From Peronospora farinosa (Eukaryota > Oomycota > Peronosporomycetes > Peronosporales > Peronosporaceae): a stretch of DNA of 64,000 nt. The stretch spans positions 310,001 through 374,000 of the forward strand of contig CANTFK010000054.1 of assembly GCA_947646735.1 (NCBI GenBank). Direction: 5' to 3'. Position 1 is the first letter of the stretch. Each line of letters opens with the position of its first letter. Positions 1-11,257 of the stretch are shown piece after piece. The position numbers were made by a program, and so were the translations under genes. The notes below the pieces were generated by a model that was given only the letters and a program-made list of their open reading frames with translations, made no database searches and was not told the origin of the DNA.

Positions 1-1236
1 AAATAATTAGCCAAGCCGAGCCACTGGCGCAACTCCGTAGGGTTCTTGGGCGTGGGCCAAGAACAGATGGACGACACCTTCTCTGGATCAGCTCGAACTC
101 CCGATTTACTCACATAGCAACCTAACACCGGAATCTCCGGTGCACAAAAGACACACTTCTTGAGATTCGCGTACAACTTGTTGTCCCGCATAACTTGAAA
201 CACTTGCTTCAGGTGTTGAAGGTGAACTTGGACATCGTTGAGGTTGCCCTCGGCGCGACTATGGACGAAAATATCGTCAAAATAACTTGGAGCAAAGTTC
301 CGAAGAGGTCTCAACACTTGAGACACCATGCGATTGAAAGTGGCCGGAGCGTTCTTCAACCCTTGTGGCATTACCAGCCACTCCCATAACATGCCACTCG
401 GGGTGCTCACCGCGGTGAGTGGGATATCGCTCGGGCGCATCAAAATCTGGTAAAAGCCATCGGTCAAGTCGATGGCACTGAAGATGACACTTCCTGACAT
501 GGAATTCAGCACCATGTCCTTCCTGGGAATTGGCGTTTGCGCAGGAATAGTGGCATCATTCAACTTATTGAACGCATGCACTATCCGCCAGCCTCCCGTA
601 GCCTTCTTCACGCAGAAGGTTGGACTCGAATGTGGTGAGATACTCTCACGCACATGACCCGCTTTGCGGCGGCCTTCGAAGAATGCGTCAATAGCTTCGA
701 CTTGATCTCGAGGCAACGGCCACTGCCGTGTCACACAATACTTCGACCCTGGCACGAGATCAATCTCGTGCCGAACACCGCGGTCCGCAGGAAGTTCAGC
801 CGGGATCTTGTCCGGGAACACGTCTGCATACTCACGAGCAATGTCGTAGACGGGGTTACCAGACTCTCGCAGAGCCTCCCATGACTGTGATGCAAACCTT
901 TCTTCACGCGCAGACTTCGGCTCAGCGCTTCGAGGACGCGCCATATGCTCCTCGTTTGCCACGGTAACCACCTCGTTGGTGATTAGACACACTTGTTCCA
1001 CAGTGCCTTCCTTAAGGTCACGTAGGAAATGCTTCCAGGAAAGCCCTGGAAGACTTGTAATGGAAGACGCATTACGAGGAGGACTCTCGACCTCGATATA
1101 TTGGCGCCTTTGTGGACTCCCTTCCACGTACACGATAGCGTGGACACATTCCAACGCTATATTCTCGGTGCTGTTGTCCCCATCGTGCTTCGAGTCACTA
1201 CTCGAAGCTGGCGAACCGCAGTCAGGTGATAAACCA
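1..1236 (-). pseudogene. Reverse transcriptase part of element A pol
   Basis: Reading on the minus strand, one frame is open from about 1236 to the left edge and is cut by the window. It contains the conserved linker [12 protein letters not shown] and [11 protein letters not shown] before RT, the RT fingers motif [37 protein letters not shown] (first catalytic Asp), [22 protein letters not shown], and the active site SYFDDIFVH (YFDD box). The last visible residues, [11 protein letters not shown], are the start of the RNase H connection. The frame differs from that of the upstream protease ORF, so a frameshift lies near 1157-1250. The equivalent ORF in element D is continuous from protease to RT, so I read this as a mutation. 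Confidence 0.92.
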
Positions 1237-2401
1237 TCACCCCCTCTAGGCACTGGATGTCGTCATCCAAGATGCCGGAAACACTGGACGGGAGTACCCC
1301 AAACTCGACCGTCGACACTTGATGCGGGAGCTCCTGCTCGGCTGCCGTAAACCCGTGTGGGAGCCCCTGCTCAACCACAGTATGCCCATGTGGGAACCTC
1401 GGTTCGGCCACAGTGGGTGATGATGGGAACCCCGGTTCGACCATCATGCTCTCGCGTGGGGACTCCTGTCCGCCCACGTTGTACTCGTGTGAGAGCCCCT
1501 GCTCGACCACAATATGCCCATGTGGGAACCTCGGTTCGACCACAGTGGGTGATGATGGGAACCCCGGTTCGACCATCATGCTCTCGCGTGGGGACTCCTG
1601 TCCGTCCACGTCACACTCGCTGGCGAGCTCTTGCTCGTCGTCACAATGCCCTTGTGGGAGCCCCTGCTCGACCACAATAGGTGCAGATGGGAACCCCGGT
1701 TCAACCACTGCATTCACGTGCGGGAACCCCTGTTCAACCGCATTAATGACGCGCGGGAACCCCTGTTCGACCGCGTCGTCCTCGTCGTCCTCTTCGCTCT
1801 GTAGCGAGGAGTCACTGTCACTTGTGTCTCGAAGAACAGCACAAGCAGTGCAGAGAGGGCCATCGCTCGCTCTGTGCACCGCCAACGTCGTGGAATCACG
1901 ATCCACGACTGTGACGTTCGGCCAGTCACTTGGAGATACCAAGAGATGGGTAAACACTTCACTGACATCGAACTTGCGTTGACGTCTCACTGATCTGTCT
2001 AACCAGTCGATCTGGGGCTTATAACGTGCCAACCATGGCATGCCCAGTATGCAATCGAATGCATAATTCATCGCGATCACCAAGCAATCATCATTACTGC
2101 GAAAGCCATCAAACGTGTACGGCAACGACACTTCGCGCCGCGATACGCGGTGTGGTTTTCCGTCAGCTAACTTGACGACGACTTGGCCAGGTCCCTCACG
2201 GACCTGAATGCTGGGAGGCAGCATCGACAAACAAGATTCACGAAAGAAATTGTTTGTTGCTCCTGAGTCCAGGAGTGCTCGCAGAGGTCGCCGGACGCCG
2301 GCGGCATGTAAGCTGACAATAATCAGACGTGAATCACCTCTCGTAGTGGTGGCATTTAACCGTGCGCGTAGCGCAGGAGGAATGGAAGGTTGGGCTGCCA
2401 T
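1157..2401 (-). pseudogene. Aspartic protease and repeat linker of element A pol
   Basis: The 414-residue ORF starts with a retroviral-type aspartic protease. The active site is [11 protein letters not shown], followed by [12 protein letters not shown] and the [16 protein letters not shown] motif typical of Ty3 proteases. The second half is a linker of imperfect repeats built on VEQGFP/VEPGFP, including a 132-bp direct duplication (about 1382-1513 and 1514-1645). The ORF ends at a stop at 1157 out of frame with RT. The first Met lies well inside the expected Gag-Pol polyprotein, so it is not a true translation start. Confidence 0.88.
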
Positions 2402-2445
2402 CGGGGGACCCGGACCTCCGTTCCAATCAGTAGGGCGCCCTGCAC

Positions 2446-3493
2446 CTACTGGTCCCGACCGTTTTTTGGACGTGCGGCCGGTACAGCACCCTCATGATGG
2501 GCGTCCACTACTTGTACCGATATTGGGGCTGGCGCACGGCACTCTGCCGCGCGATGTCCTGGCTTGCGACAACGAAAGAAAACCATTTGACGCCCGTTGC
2601 GAGCGTCACCTTTTATGAAAGACACGTCGCCGGTCACCCGACGACTCAATAACGTCGATCTCCATAGGTTCTGGACCAGAAGGCCGGGGAACGGTGACGA
2701 CCGAGGGTTTGGCATATGCCTTTGTGACCCTAAAGTCTTCACGGAGTACGATGGCAAATGCCTCCTCCAATGTGGCAGGCTCGGCGCGCTCCAGCGATAA
2801 GCGGGTCTACCCCTCACGCATACCATCCACAAAGACATTCACCTGCGTGTACATGTCCATGGGGTGCGTGATAATACATGACGCCAGATGCCTAGCCATC
2901 TGTACGTAGTCGCGCATCGCCATTTTACCCTGTCGCATCGACAGGAATCTTTATAGCACCAGTTTCTCCTCTTGCGGTGGCTAGAAAGCAAGACGAAGAT
3001 CGTCCTGGATGGTATCCAAGGTGGGGAATGCGTGCTCGTCCACAACGAGCTTACCAAGGGCCCACTCCTTGGTCTTCCCGGTGAGGCGGGAAAGAAGAAA
3101 GTTGACCTTCGCCTGGGGTGCCTCAAGAAGTCTCGAGGCGATGGCGATATCAACTTCTCGGAACCACCGATTCAGCGATAACCGGTCCTTACCTTCTCCA
3201 GAGTAGGAGGAGGTTTCCATCTTCACGGCCTCATTACGTGAAGGGCGTGAGGAAGTTAAACCTCGCCGGTTGGATTCGGTGAGCTCGCGTGCCATAAACT
3301 CATGTATGGCGAGACGTTGCGCGTCAGGGGTCGCTGATCTCATCAACGACGCGACGAATGCCTCTCCCGATATCACCGCGAGGCGATTAAGGGCATCCCA
3401 CTCAACACCAGTAAGATGGGGGAAGGTCGCGTGCTCCAGAAATAAATCTGGAGCGTCAAAGTACGACGATTCGCTCATCCCAAACTCGGGCAT
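2446..3493 (-). pseudogene. Gag of element A, broken
   Basis: The ATG at 3493 opens a Gag whose first 170 residues match element B Gag through [30 protein letters not shown] and DDLRLAF. A TAG then replaces the Glu codon found in B. The same frame has further stops near 2950 (TAA) and 2813 (TAG), so capsid is interrupted three times. A zinc knuckle remnant is seen at about 2560-2600 as FFRCRKPGHRAAEC: the first Cys of the CX2CX4HX4C box is replaced by Phe. The frame shifts again before protease. Confidence 0.88.
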
Positions 3494-3501
3494 AGGAAGG
3501 A

Positions 3502-3517
3502 CTACAAAGTGCTACCA
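3502..3517 (-). other. Primer binding site of element A
   Basis: On the minus strand the 16 bases TGGTAGCACTTTGTAG follow the LTR end after a 2-base spacer (CC). Elements B and D have near-identical sites in the same place. The implied primer is a tRNA ending in AGTGCTACCA. Confidence 0.75.
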
Positions 3518-3519
3518 GG

Positions 3520-4195
3520 TGTAACGGGGCTAGAACGTACCGTCACTAGCTTACACGTGCGCTCGAGGAAGACTCAAGCCCAAGTATTAGGTATTAAGTA
3601 AATTTAACTCTGATTTTTATTTTGGTTTTAATTCGTACTAATTACGAAGATTTTAGTCGTAATAAATACGACAGTGTTCCCGCCTTTCGGGAACCACACA
3701 ATTTCAGGTTGATTTATCATTGGTCCATATTGGGACTTTAGGCCCCAATAATAAACCAATAATTTATTACCACGCTGTGCCCGCTATTCGGGCCCATCAC
3801 CTGTCTACATATGTAACGGGGCTAGAACGTACCGTCACTAGCTTACACGCGCGATCGAGGAAGACTCAAGCCCAGTAAGTAAATTTAACACTGATTTTTA
3901 TTTTGGTTTTAATTCGTACTAATTACGAAGATTTTAGTCGTAATAAATACGACAGTGTTCCCGCCTTTCGGGAACCACACAATTTCAGGTTGATTTATCA
4001 TTGGTCCATATTGGGACTTTAGGCCCCAATAATAAACCAATAATTTATTACCACGCTGTGCCCGCTATTCGGGCCCAGCACCTGCCTACATATGTAATTG
4101 TTTATTTGTGTTAATACTATATGTGTAATGTAGCCCATTACAACATATGTAATTGTTTATTTGTGTTAACTATGTGTGTAATGTAGCCCATTACA
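3520..4195 (-). repeat. LTR of element A with internal tandem duplications
   Basis: The LTR begins TGTAACGGGG and ends CCATTACA on the plus strand, so it has TG...CA ends. It contains two tandem copies of a roughly 285-bp unit (3520-3811 and 3812-4093), differing by a few substitutions and an 11-base indel near 3590, then two copies of a 53-55-bp unit (4088-4142 and 4143-4195). It keeps the same hairpin order as the B LTR with different bases, for example a GTTCCC/GGGAAC stem. Alternatively this is a solo LTR abutting a second LTR. Confidence 0.8.
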
Positions 4196-5060
4196 AAAGT
4201 GATGGGTGAATATATCGACCTTCATTAACTTTCATACTTACTAATTTACATAAGGCAGTTTCATATTTTAAGGAAGTGGTGGGTTTGAATACTGTCAGCG
4301 TAGAATCTGCGCATCTATCCGTCGGAGCGACGGGCAGCATCAACAAGCTGCACACAGGCTAAAAGTAGCCTTAACGTGCTGTTTGACATACGGTCCTGTA
4401 TACATAGTTAAATCAACATATTCGGTCCGCACGCTACTATTCGTCGGAACGACGGGTCCGCATTGAATCTCATACCCATTACTTTACCTTAATATACCTT
4501 AGTACAAATGTTGGGTTCGAAGGTCATAACGCAAACTTTAGTCACAATTTCCGTTGGAACGACAAGTACACATTGACCTTTATATCATCATTTTAATGTA
4601 GTCAAACAAAATGTTAAAACGATGATGTAAAGGTCAATATATTACAGGCGTCGACTTGCGCACCATATCCGTTGGAATGACGGGTATACATCCTAGCAAA
4701 TCGCTGCGTTTAACATGCCAATATATTTTACTTGCACCATCAGAACGACGGGTGAACACCATAAAAGAGGTGGGTCGATGAAACATGGTGCAATCATCCA
4801 TCGATTCACTAGGGTGCAGGCATTATCTAAATGTAAATGACTGTATATCAAAGCGCTCCAGAAATTCGCTAATGTGTATTCGGCGGAACGACGGGTTTAC
4901 ATTGGCCTAAATACACATTGACTTTGATACCTATTAATTTACCTACATGTAATTTAAAATGATACCAGTATACATGTAATGTAGGGGAACGACGGGTAAA
5001 TACCCTAGTATATATATACTTCTTAGATGTACAGGGTGTGAATAAAAGGAAAAAGGGGTG
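4196..5060. repeat. Irregular array of CCGTCGgaaCGACGG hairpin motifs, copy 1
   Basis: Seven copies of a motif close to CCGTCGGAACGACGGGT sit at 4319, 4441, 4551, 4669, 4737, 4881 and 4981. Each is a 5-6-bp hairpin with a GAA loop, with point changes in several copies. Between them are recurring words such as CATTGACCTT, TCAGCGTAGA and TTGCGCACCATATCC. Spacing is 70-145 bp. The same motif and a shared 20-base stretch (CCTAGCAAATCGCTGCGTTT at 4692) recur at 44.6-45.1 kb. I do not recognise the family. Confidence 0.7.
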
Positions 5061-6190
5061 AATATAGCAACTCCCTATTTTTAATGTTAAATAATCAGAT
5101 AAATTTCTGTTCTTGACTTTCAACTTCTAACCTCAGCACCTAAGGTACATAGAAGACTTACATATTTTATTCAGAAGCACTCTGTCCACCGAGCTCTCAT
5201 CAACTCAAACTAACGGTAGCGACCCTGACAAGTGCCACTCAACAGCTTTCATACCTTTCTTCACAAAATGACGTACATAAAAAATTTTGTTCCGGGTAAC
5301 CATTGTGCCTGGTCTCATCATCCATATCCCAACATAGCGTCAATTGCACTCACCATAGTAGCATCAATCGCTCCGGCCGAACTTCGGCGTAGCACTGCCA
5401 ATCCGGTGGAACGATTCGGATTACTGCAAGATATCGTTGTATGCACTACGCATGGCACAATGGCTTGTAGTGTTATGTTATGAATATGATAAAAAACGGG
5501 CGTTGTGAAGGTCTCTCATATCAAAAGAAAAATAATGGGACTTTTTGTTCAAGTTCTCAACAAAAGTCTTCTAACCGTGATAATCGACCAGCTCGTATCC
5601 AGCGGACTGGTCTCCAGTAAAACGTCTTCAGCGGCATTGGCACGAGTGTCTACGCCTTTCGCCATTCACATGCAAAACTTCCAGAATGTGCGATCATAGT
5701 CTTTCTTCGTCGCCGCCATTAGACGCGGGAAAGCCGGTAGGGTGCCCAATCCCACTTCGGCTACAGCATCAGCCACCTTTCACGCAAGTCATCATATGGG
5801 TGCTGGTCGGACCAGGCAAGGTCCGGAGCTATCTTCTAATCTATATACTCTCTTAGTTGGGAGCTCACTAAATGCCACAATGTAACAAGCTGGGGTTTCG
5901 ACGGCATTCCACCGCTTGGCAAGAGAAAATTGCAAAAACTCACCATCTCGCGAAGCGCCAGCTCATCCAAACTAGGTCCACCTTTTTCTAGCCCATAGGT
6001 CCATCACTATCCATTGTCCGCACCGCCTACGATTTCCGATCATCGACTATTCACTGAGGTGAAACAGCAAGCTTTCAGGCGACAAAGCGTCGTCTCGCAG
6101 CACCTCTAAAGCAAGTCATCGATCGGCTTGCCACCAGGAGCCAGAATACGTGGTGGCAAAGCACAGCTCTGGATGCCACGCCGGCTCAGA
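5061..6190. other. Unassigned intergenic stretch
   Basis: Only short unconvincing ORFs are present. I see no domain, RNA gene or element end here. Confidence 0.5.
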
Positions 6191-6520
6191 TATGAAATTA
6201 CGGCCACGCGTTAACGGAATACCAGCTATGGACACGATATCGACACGCTACCAGGCAGCTAAACTTTTGGAACGACAACCGGCCTCCGGACGGACCTTGC
6301 ACGTATCTGGAATGTGTAGGCCAAAAGGAGACCCAGGAGCATCTTTTCGGGGATGTCCCCGTGCTCAGGCAATCTGAGCCCGTCATTGGGAGAGTACACT
6401 TCAACATTCTACCCACCTATTGGATTGGCTCGAGCCACTGCGCAAACTGTAACGTACCACGCATCTCGCCGCAAGTCACTTCAAACTTGTTAGCCTAGTA
6501 CCCGAAAGACATAGATCAAT
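6191..6520 (+). pseudogene. LINE C-terminal fragment
   Basis: From 6199 the plus strand reads YGHALTEYQLWTRYRHATRQL, then CTYLECVGQKETQEHLF. This matches the C-terminal region of the LINE at 11.2-14.3 kb (HGHTLTEYQVWVCYRVATHQL, then CKRHLACIGQHEGLLHILWDC), including the Cys/His knuckle pattern. Stops flank it and the final Cys of the knuckle is lost, so it is a dead fragment. Confidence 0.72.
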
Positions 6521-6668
6521 TGGCCACAGCCTGAAGGACAATATGGGAGGTCGCTGTGACCGTCATCATTACAATGCACTGGCAACACCGCATGGACAGC
6601 GTTTTCGCAGTGCGAATATCCCGATGCAATTCCTCTGATCTAGGGGAGGATTCAGCTCCAACTGAGGG

Positions 6669-6727
6669 CGCTCATCAAACGTCTCCATTGCAAGCTTACT
6701 CCCTGCAATGGAGACGTTTGATGAGCG
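6669..6727. repeat. 24-bp perfect inverted repeat
   Basis: Arms at 6669-6692 and 6704-6727 are perfectly complementary over 24 bp around an 11-base loop. No reading frame or recognisable element surrounds it. It could be a foldback from a small DNA element or a small-RNA precursor. Confidence 0.85.
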
Positions 6728-7674
6728 TCACAGCTGTGCGTGGTAACCAACTATCTGCATGTTACGACATATTTATATCAAAACCGAGAGGCAGACTGGC
6801 TTTCATAGACGAGCTGCCAGCCATAGGGAATGCCCGGAACCTTTAGCGTTGCTAGGAAGGCTAAGTACCTACAGTATATATACAATCTGTTCTCTCTCGT
6901 TTAACCGTAATAAAGCGTCACACTTCTTCTTGCGATAAGCTGCTCGCTTACTGGAATATCGGAACTTGTGGAAAGGCTTCACAGTAGTCTTGCCTTTCGT
7001 TAATGATGGCTTAATGTTTTTGACCTTTACAGTAGTATCTTCAATAATGCGTCTGCCGCGCATGGCGGTCTGCCATAGGCGGCACGGCATTGCCGAACTT
7101 ACGTATGAAACCCAAGGTAGCTCTGTCGGTGATAGTGTGTGCAACGCGATTGTTACAATCTCTTTCTTCAAATATAGTGGTGGTGGCAATCTGAACGCAC
7201 AGTATGCGTCGCATAGAATTTAGGCTACTAAACGAAGGAGGATCATACATGGGTAGACTAGTTGTAAGACTTCATACGAACGTGAAAAATAGAGTCGCTA
7301 AAGTGCTACCAGGACTTCTGATCATGAAATAAAGGTCAATCAGTCCTTGGCCGGTAAACTCACTGTCAAACTCTGGTATCGCTGCATTTTTAGTGTAGTA
7401 TGCTTGCTAACTGGAGTCCACATGAAAATAGGTTACGAGATTTATGACAGCCTTCAAACGAAAAGAGACGAGCTCCTTTTCACAATCAGATATAGTTAAA
7501 TGAGTTCGATTTGACCAGCCATTGCCCATAAGGCTTAACGGTCCGTGCGAGAGGCAGCCCACCCGCACTCTTTGCCATCTTGATACATACTATATTGGAA
7601 CTTTGTATAGTTGCGTTATGAAGTTGTTCCTGGCGATCTGTCTGTAAATTTGTTGTTTGACCTGATAATTGCAC

Positions 7675-8946
7675 TTACAAGGTCGAAGCCGACGAAGTAT
7701 TCGAAGACAGCGCTATCTTCCAAACAGATTGTTCTTTAGCTTCGTGTAGACACTCAAGACAGAATCGAAGAGCACACTGCTTTACTGCTCCAGTGTCGGA
7801 CACGTCGACTGTCATCTTTTTCACAACGCTACACCTGCCACATAATACACGACGGCAGATCTGACAAGTCACCCCCGACGCGGCGGTAGATAGTGTAAAC
7901 TTGGTGAAAACTTTGTTGCAGGTGTCACACTGCTTGGGACGATGACTTCGAGTCCGTCGTTCACTCGATGTACTTTGGCCACCTTTGTGCTTCATCAGCC
8001 ACGTCAACTTCTTGATATAGGCGTAGTCAACAATCCTGGCCGCGCAGATGAGCGAGTCAGCTGTGATAACCACAGCCATCCAATCGACAATCTTGCCTCG
8101 AGGATTGCTGAAACATCTGCAGAACGTTTCGACTTTACCACGGCCGCATTGACGGTAGATATAGCAGAGACTCAAGTCTCCCCGAAGCAGCCCAAGTTCT
8201 GAGAGCTCTGGAATCATACGAGGCAGAGATATCGAGTGCATGAGAAAATAACCCACTCTCTCGCCATTTGAGTCGCGTGTGAGCCCCGTGGCCTCAAGAA
8301 TGAGGTAATCCCGTTGTTGCACGATACCCACAAGCATAGCAGGGCATTCTTTAACAAACCACTTGATACCCAGGAAACGGAAAGGGTCTTGCTCTGTCGG
8401 GCATCTAATGGTCGCCAACACACGTGCATCATCAAGACGGTCGTTGATATGCGAGCTGCGCCACATCCAAGCCTGGTCTGTAGCGGCAAAGGCCCCAAAC
8501 ATGGCATCGTCCAGATTTCCGTCCACAGTTCCATGAAGAACCACTTGAAAGCCTTCAGGACGCCTCATTTTCTCATCCACGGCCGATGCAGACAATGAAT
8601 GTGTTAGATCGGTACCAATCTCGCCGGTACTACTAGCCCCCGAAGGATCTGTGACCTGAGATGCATTTAAGAGGACCGGCAAAAAGGAACTCTTTCTATG
8701 CGGTACTTTGAATTTTGCGGGACTCCTCCTGGTCGACGTCCGCTGGTGACAATACACGTTCAGTCCATCTTTTGCCTTCACTTGTTTCCATTTGGGGTCT
8801 CGAAATGTTGCGTTGTCAGCAAGAAAGGCTTTGTTAGCAGCAAGCGTGTCGCGCACGACCTCCTCTGCTTCTTCAGCTAATTCCTCTTGGTGTTCTTTCG
8901 ATAGGTGCAATTCAGGAAACGCATTTTCGGGTAGCGTAAATTTCAT
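7675..8946 (-). CDS. START-domain protein with C-terminal FYVE-type zinc finger
   Basis: The protein has 423 residues from the ATG at 8946; a TTG 12 codons upstream is unlikely to be the start. The N-terminus MKFTLPENAFPELHLS is of the kind common in oomycete START/FYVE proteins. Residues about 50-315 are START-like, a hydrophobic lipid-binding fold, with DWMAVVITADSLICAARIVDYA as its C-terminal helix region. Residues 340-400 hold eight or nine ordered cysteines (C340, C343, C361, C364, C369, C372, C391, C396, C399) in a FYVE-type finger. The canonical RHHCR basic patch is not present; TCQICRRVLCGRC stands there. Likely a cytosolic lipid-transfer or membrane-recruited protein. It is a single exon with no obvious defect. 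Substrate cannot be told. Confidence 0.85.
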   Translation of the reverse strand: MKFTLPENAFPELHLSKEHQEELAEEAEEVVRDTLAANKAFLADNATFRDPKWKQVKAKDGLNVYCHQRTSTRRSPAKFKVPHRKSSFLPVLLNASQVTDPSGASSTGEIGTDLTHSLSASAVDEKMRRPEGFQVVLHGTVDGNLDDAMFGAFAATDQAWMWRSSHINDRLDDARVLATIRCPTEQDPFRFLGIKWFVKECPAMLVGIVQQRDYLILEATGLTRDSNGERVGYFLMHSISLPRMIPELSELGLLRGDLSLCYIYRQCGRGKVETFCRCFSNPRGKIVDWMAVVITADSLICAARIVDYAYIKKLTWLMKHKGGQSTSSERRTRSHRPKQCDTCNKVFTKFTLSTAASGVTCQICRRVLCGRCSVVKKMTVDVSDTGAVKQCALRFCLECLHEAKEQSVWKIALSSNTSSASTL

Positions 8947-11228
8947 TTTACTGTCTGACGTCCAAACGTTTTGTGGTCTCAAATGGTAGATAGTAAAATT
9001 TAAGCGGGGGTATCAAGGACAAAGACAGGTATCATGCTGTAGTCTAGATCCCAATGGTTTTGCAGGTGCATGTTATAATCTATAGATGTCTCTCTAATCG
9101 CGCCGATTGAGCAATATCGATAGTGCGGCCTGAGCACATCTTTTGTGGTGTGGTTTGCTAGTAATTCTACAAAAGCGATTGAAGTTATTGTTTGAAAGAC
9201 TCTAAACCTTGAGAATGAGAAACAAATTTCGGCGACAGGAACTGGTGGTGACAGTATCGTGAAGTTACTGCTGCAACGAGCAAATCGCAGCGGCAGTCGT
9301 CAAACCGCAGAGAAGTTGAGAAAGAGAGGCAGACGAGTCTATTTAATCGTTTAGGGTTGCAAAATGTCTGGTAGTTCCTAAGCCTGGTTAGCAACGGGCG
9401 ATTGTACGGAGCTCGCCACCGGCGGTGACGTTCTCGGGTTTGTCCGGTTGCTAATGCACCATAGCAGCAGATGTGTACCATTGGTTGAATCCGTATAGGC
9501 CGCTCGAGCGGCCCGTTTGTCTGAAGTGCGCGGTCACTAGAGCAACGGCAACGTGTCGTGGGTGTAACCCCCTTTATGACCGCTTGCGTGGTCCGTCGAG
9601 CTGGCTTGTGCGATTGTCGAAGCATTGACCCGAGGGGAGGGGACGCCACCAGTCGGTGTATCTTCCCTTGGTCTGCTGTCTGCACGACCGCCCGCCGCGC
9701 GAGATAACAGGACCGTCTCTTTGAGGTTTCGGGGTTTGCGCTCAGCTAATTGGCCGACGACCTGGGGGAGTATCATGAAGGATTGGAACTGACCGTCTTT
9801 GTAGGGAAATTGAAGCTTTTTCGATGCCCAAAACACCCTGGCATATCCTGCGAACCACTTCTCATTCGGGTCGCACGCTGCGCTGCCTCCCACGCAAGCA
9901 GCGAGAAAAAGGCCCCCCCCCCCCTCTTTTCCCTTCGCCTTACTATGAAGAGGCCCGATTCGCCGTTTCTGTAAAGGGCTCCGTCTCTGTCCATTGTCGC
10001 TTTTGACGTGATGACAGGAGAAAGACTCGTCTAATTTTTCTGCGGGGATGTGATCAGGGATATATGTCCTTATAGCTTAAAGTGCAGGTGTCTATCCCTC
10101 CCACCAACTTTTAATTCTCGTTGACCTGGCAAAGTGCAGCGGTCCAGCAAACACTGCCGCAAGGAGTAATGGACTCACACCATATCAAGTCTGGACAGGG
10201 TACAGAGTGGCGACGAGACAGTTGAATCAGTATCACGCTGCGCGGACCGAAACCCAACAGTTGCCGCAAGATACTGGCCTGCAGCGGCAGTGAGGAGACG
10301 ATTCTTTATCTGTTTAGGAATGTCCTAGTCCGCAGCGCTTTGGAATAAACTTATTGGTCACTGGACCGGGCAGCTAGTCACTCGTCGATAGACCCACAAC
10401 TTCCTAGGCATTCGACGGGTTCGCAACATACCCGCGTACCGAACGAAAATACTGGCGGTCCGATGACGTAGGTGAAGCTAAACGCGTCTGGGCGCAATTT
10501 TGACACGTCCTTGCGACTTTATGTCAAACAGGAATTTGGGTCGAGAGGAATGCAGCTGTCTACAAGGGCTGTCACACTACACTTTCCAGCAGCATCACCA
10601 GTTTTGGGGCTTTGTGCCTTTGTCAGCATCAAGCAATCGCAAAGAGAAAGCATCGAAAAATAGCGTCAGCCTCACATGGTGCCTTGCTGTATGCTTGCAT
10701 CGAGTTGCTAGAGCACGAACCTAGAGGGCCACCAAGTTCTACGGTGGCCAGCCACGATATACCGCCGGGTCAACCGGCACGGATATCCTGGCTCAGGCTT
10801 TCCAGATATCTCGCATTGTAATTAAACACTGTGGCTCACCTACATGTGTGTATCAAAAGAACCGTTTTAGCCACTCCGCTGTCGAATGAAAATAATAAAT
10901 ACGTTTTTTTCTTAACCTGAGACATTGGCAGAATCCTATGAATTTATGTAGCACTTAATCGGCGAGCTCATGTCGAAAATCTTGAGTCATAAGGCAACAT
11001 TGTATCACTAGATATGTTTTATTTAAGTTGACGAATGGCATGATCGAAATAAGTTACAAGTTCTTATTTCTGTGTCTATTTTACGTACTTTTGTGTTTTT
11101 ATTTTTTGTGGTATATTATTTTTTTATCTTCTATTCTTGGTCTATCTTCCCTTTTATATATCATAAAAATATAAATAAAAGGTATGTAGCAAGAGGCCCT
11201 CATTGTTAACTGTAAGATAATATTTTAT
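8947..11228. other. Intergenic stretch upstream of the START gene
   Basis: It contains a C12 run at 9913-9924 and two overlapping minus-strand ORFs (9185-9685 and 9537-9893). One of these includes CDPNEKWFAGYARVFWASKK, which looks protein-like but which I cannot assign. It may be a relic of an element. The rest is AT-rich from 10.85 kb onward with no features I can support. Confidence 0.4.
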
Positions 11229-11243
11229 ACAAATTAATATGTA
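11229..11243. repeat. Target-site duplication, left copy (LINE)
   Basis: ACAAATTAATATGTA, identical to 14311-14325. Confidence 0.9.
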
Positions 11244-11257
11244 ACGTCGCTCTCCCG

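Larger units (their letters stand above)
1..4195 (-). mobile_element. Element A: decayed Ty3/gypsy retrotransposon, right (5') part
   Basis: Read on the minus strand the order is LTR, primer binding site, Gag, zinc knuckle, protease, repeat linker and reverse transcriptase, running off the left edge before RNase H. The Gag is closely related to that of element B. It is broken by in-frame stops and frame changes, so it is a relic. No second LTR or target duplication lies in the window. The RT reading frame itself is open from about 1236 to the window edge, so RT is the best preserved part. Confidence 0.93.

Noticed and set aside
1157..1250. Programmed frameshift between protease and RT in element A
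   Set aside because: Element D is in one frame from protease to RT, and A has several other lesions, so a mutation is simpler.
1413..1982. 189-codon plus-strand ORF opposite element A linker
   Set aside because: It is open only because the antisense of in-phase repeats lacks stops; composition is Gly/Ser/Cys repeat with no domain. Same for the minus ORF 27704-28327 opposite element B.
4319..4997. Regularly recurring palindromic motif, CRISPR-like at first sight
   Set aside because: Spacing is irregular, intervening sequences share words rather than being unique spacers, there are no cas genes, and the context is eukaryotic.
9185..9994. Overlapping minus ORFs near 9.2-10 kb as a gene
   Set aside because: No consistent frame, a C12 run breaks it, and no domain is recognised; left as unassigned.
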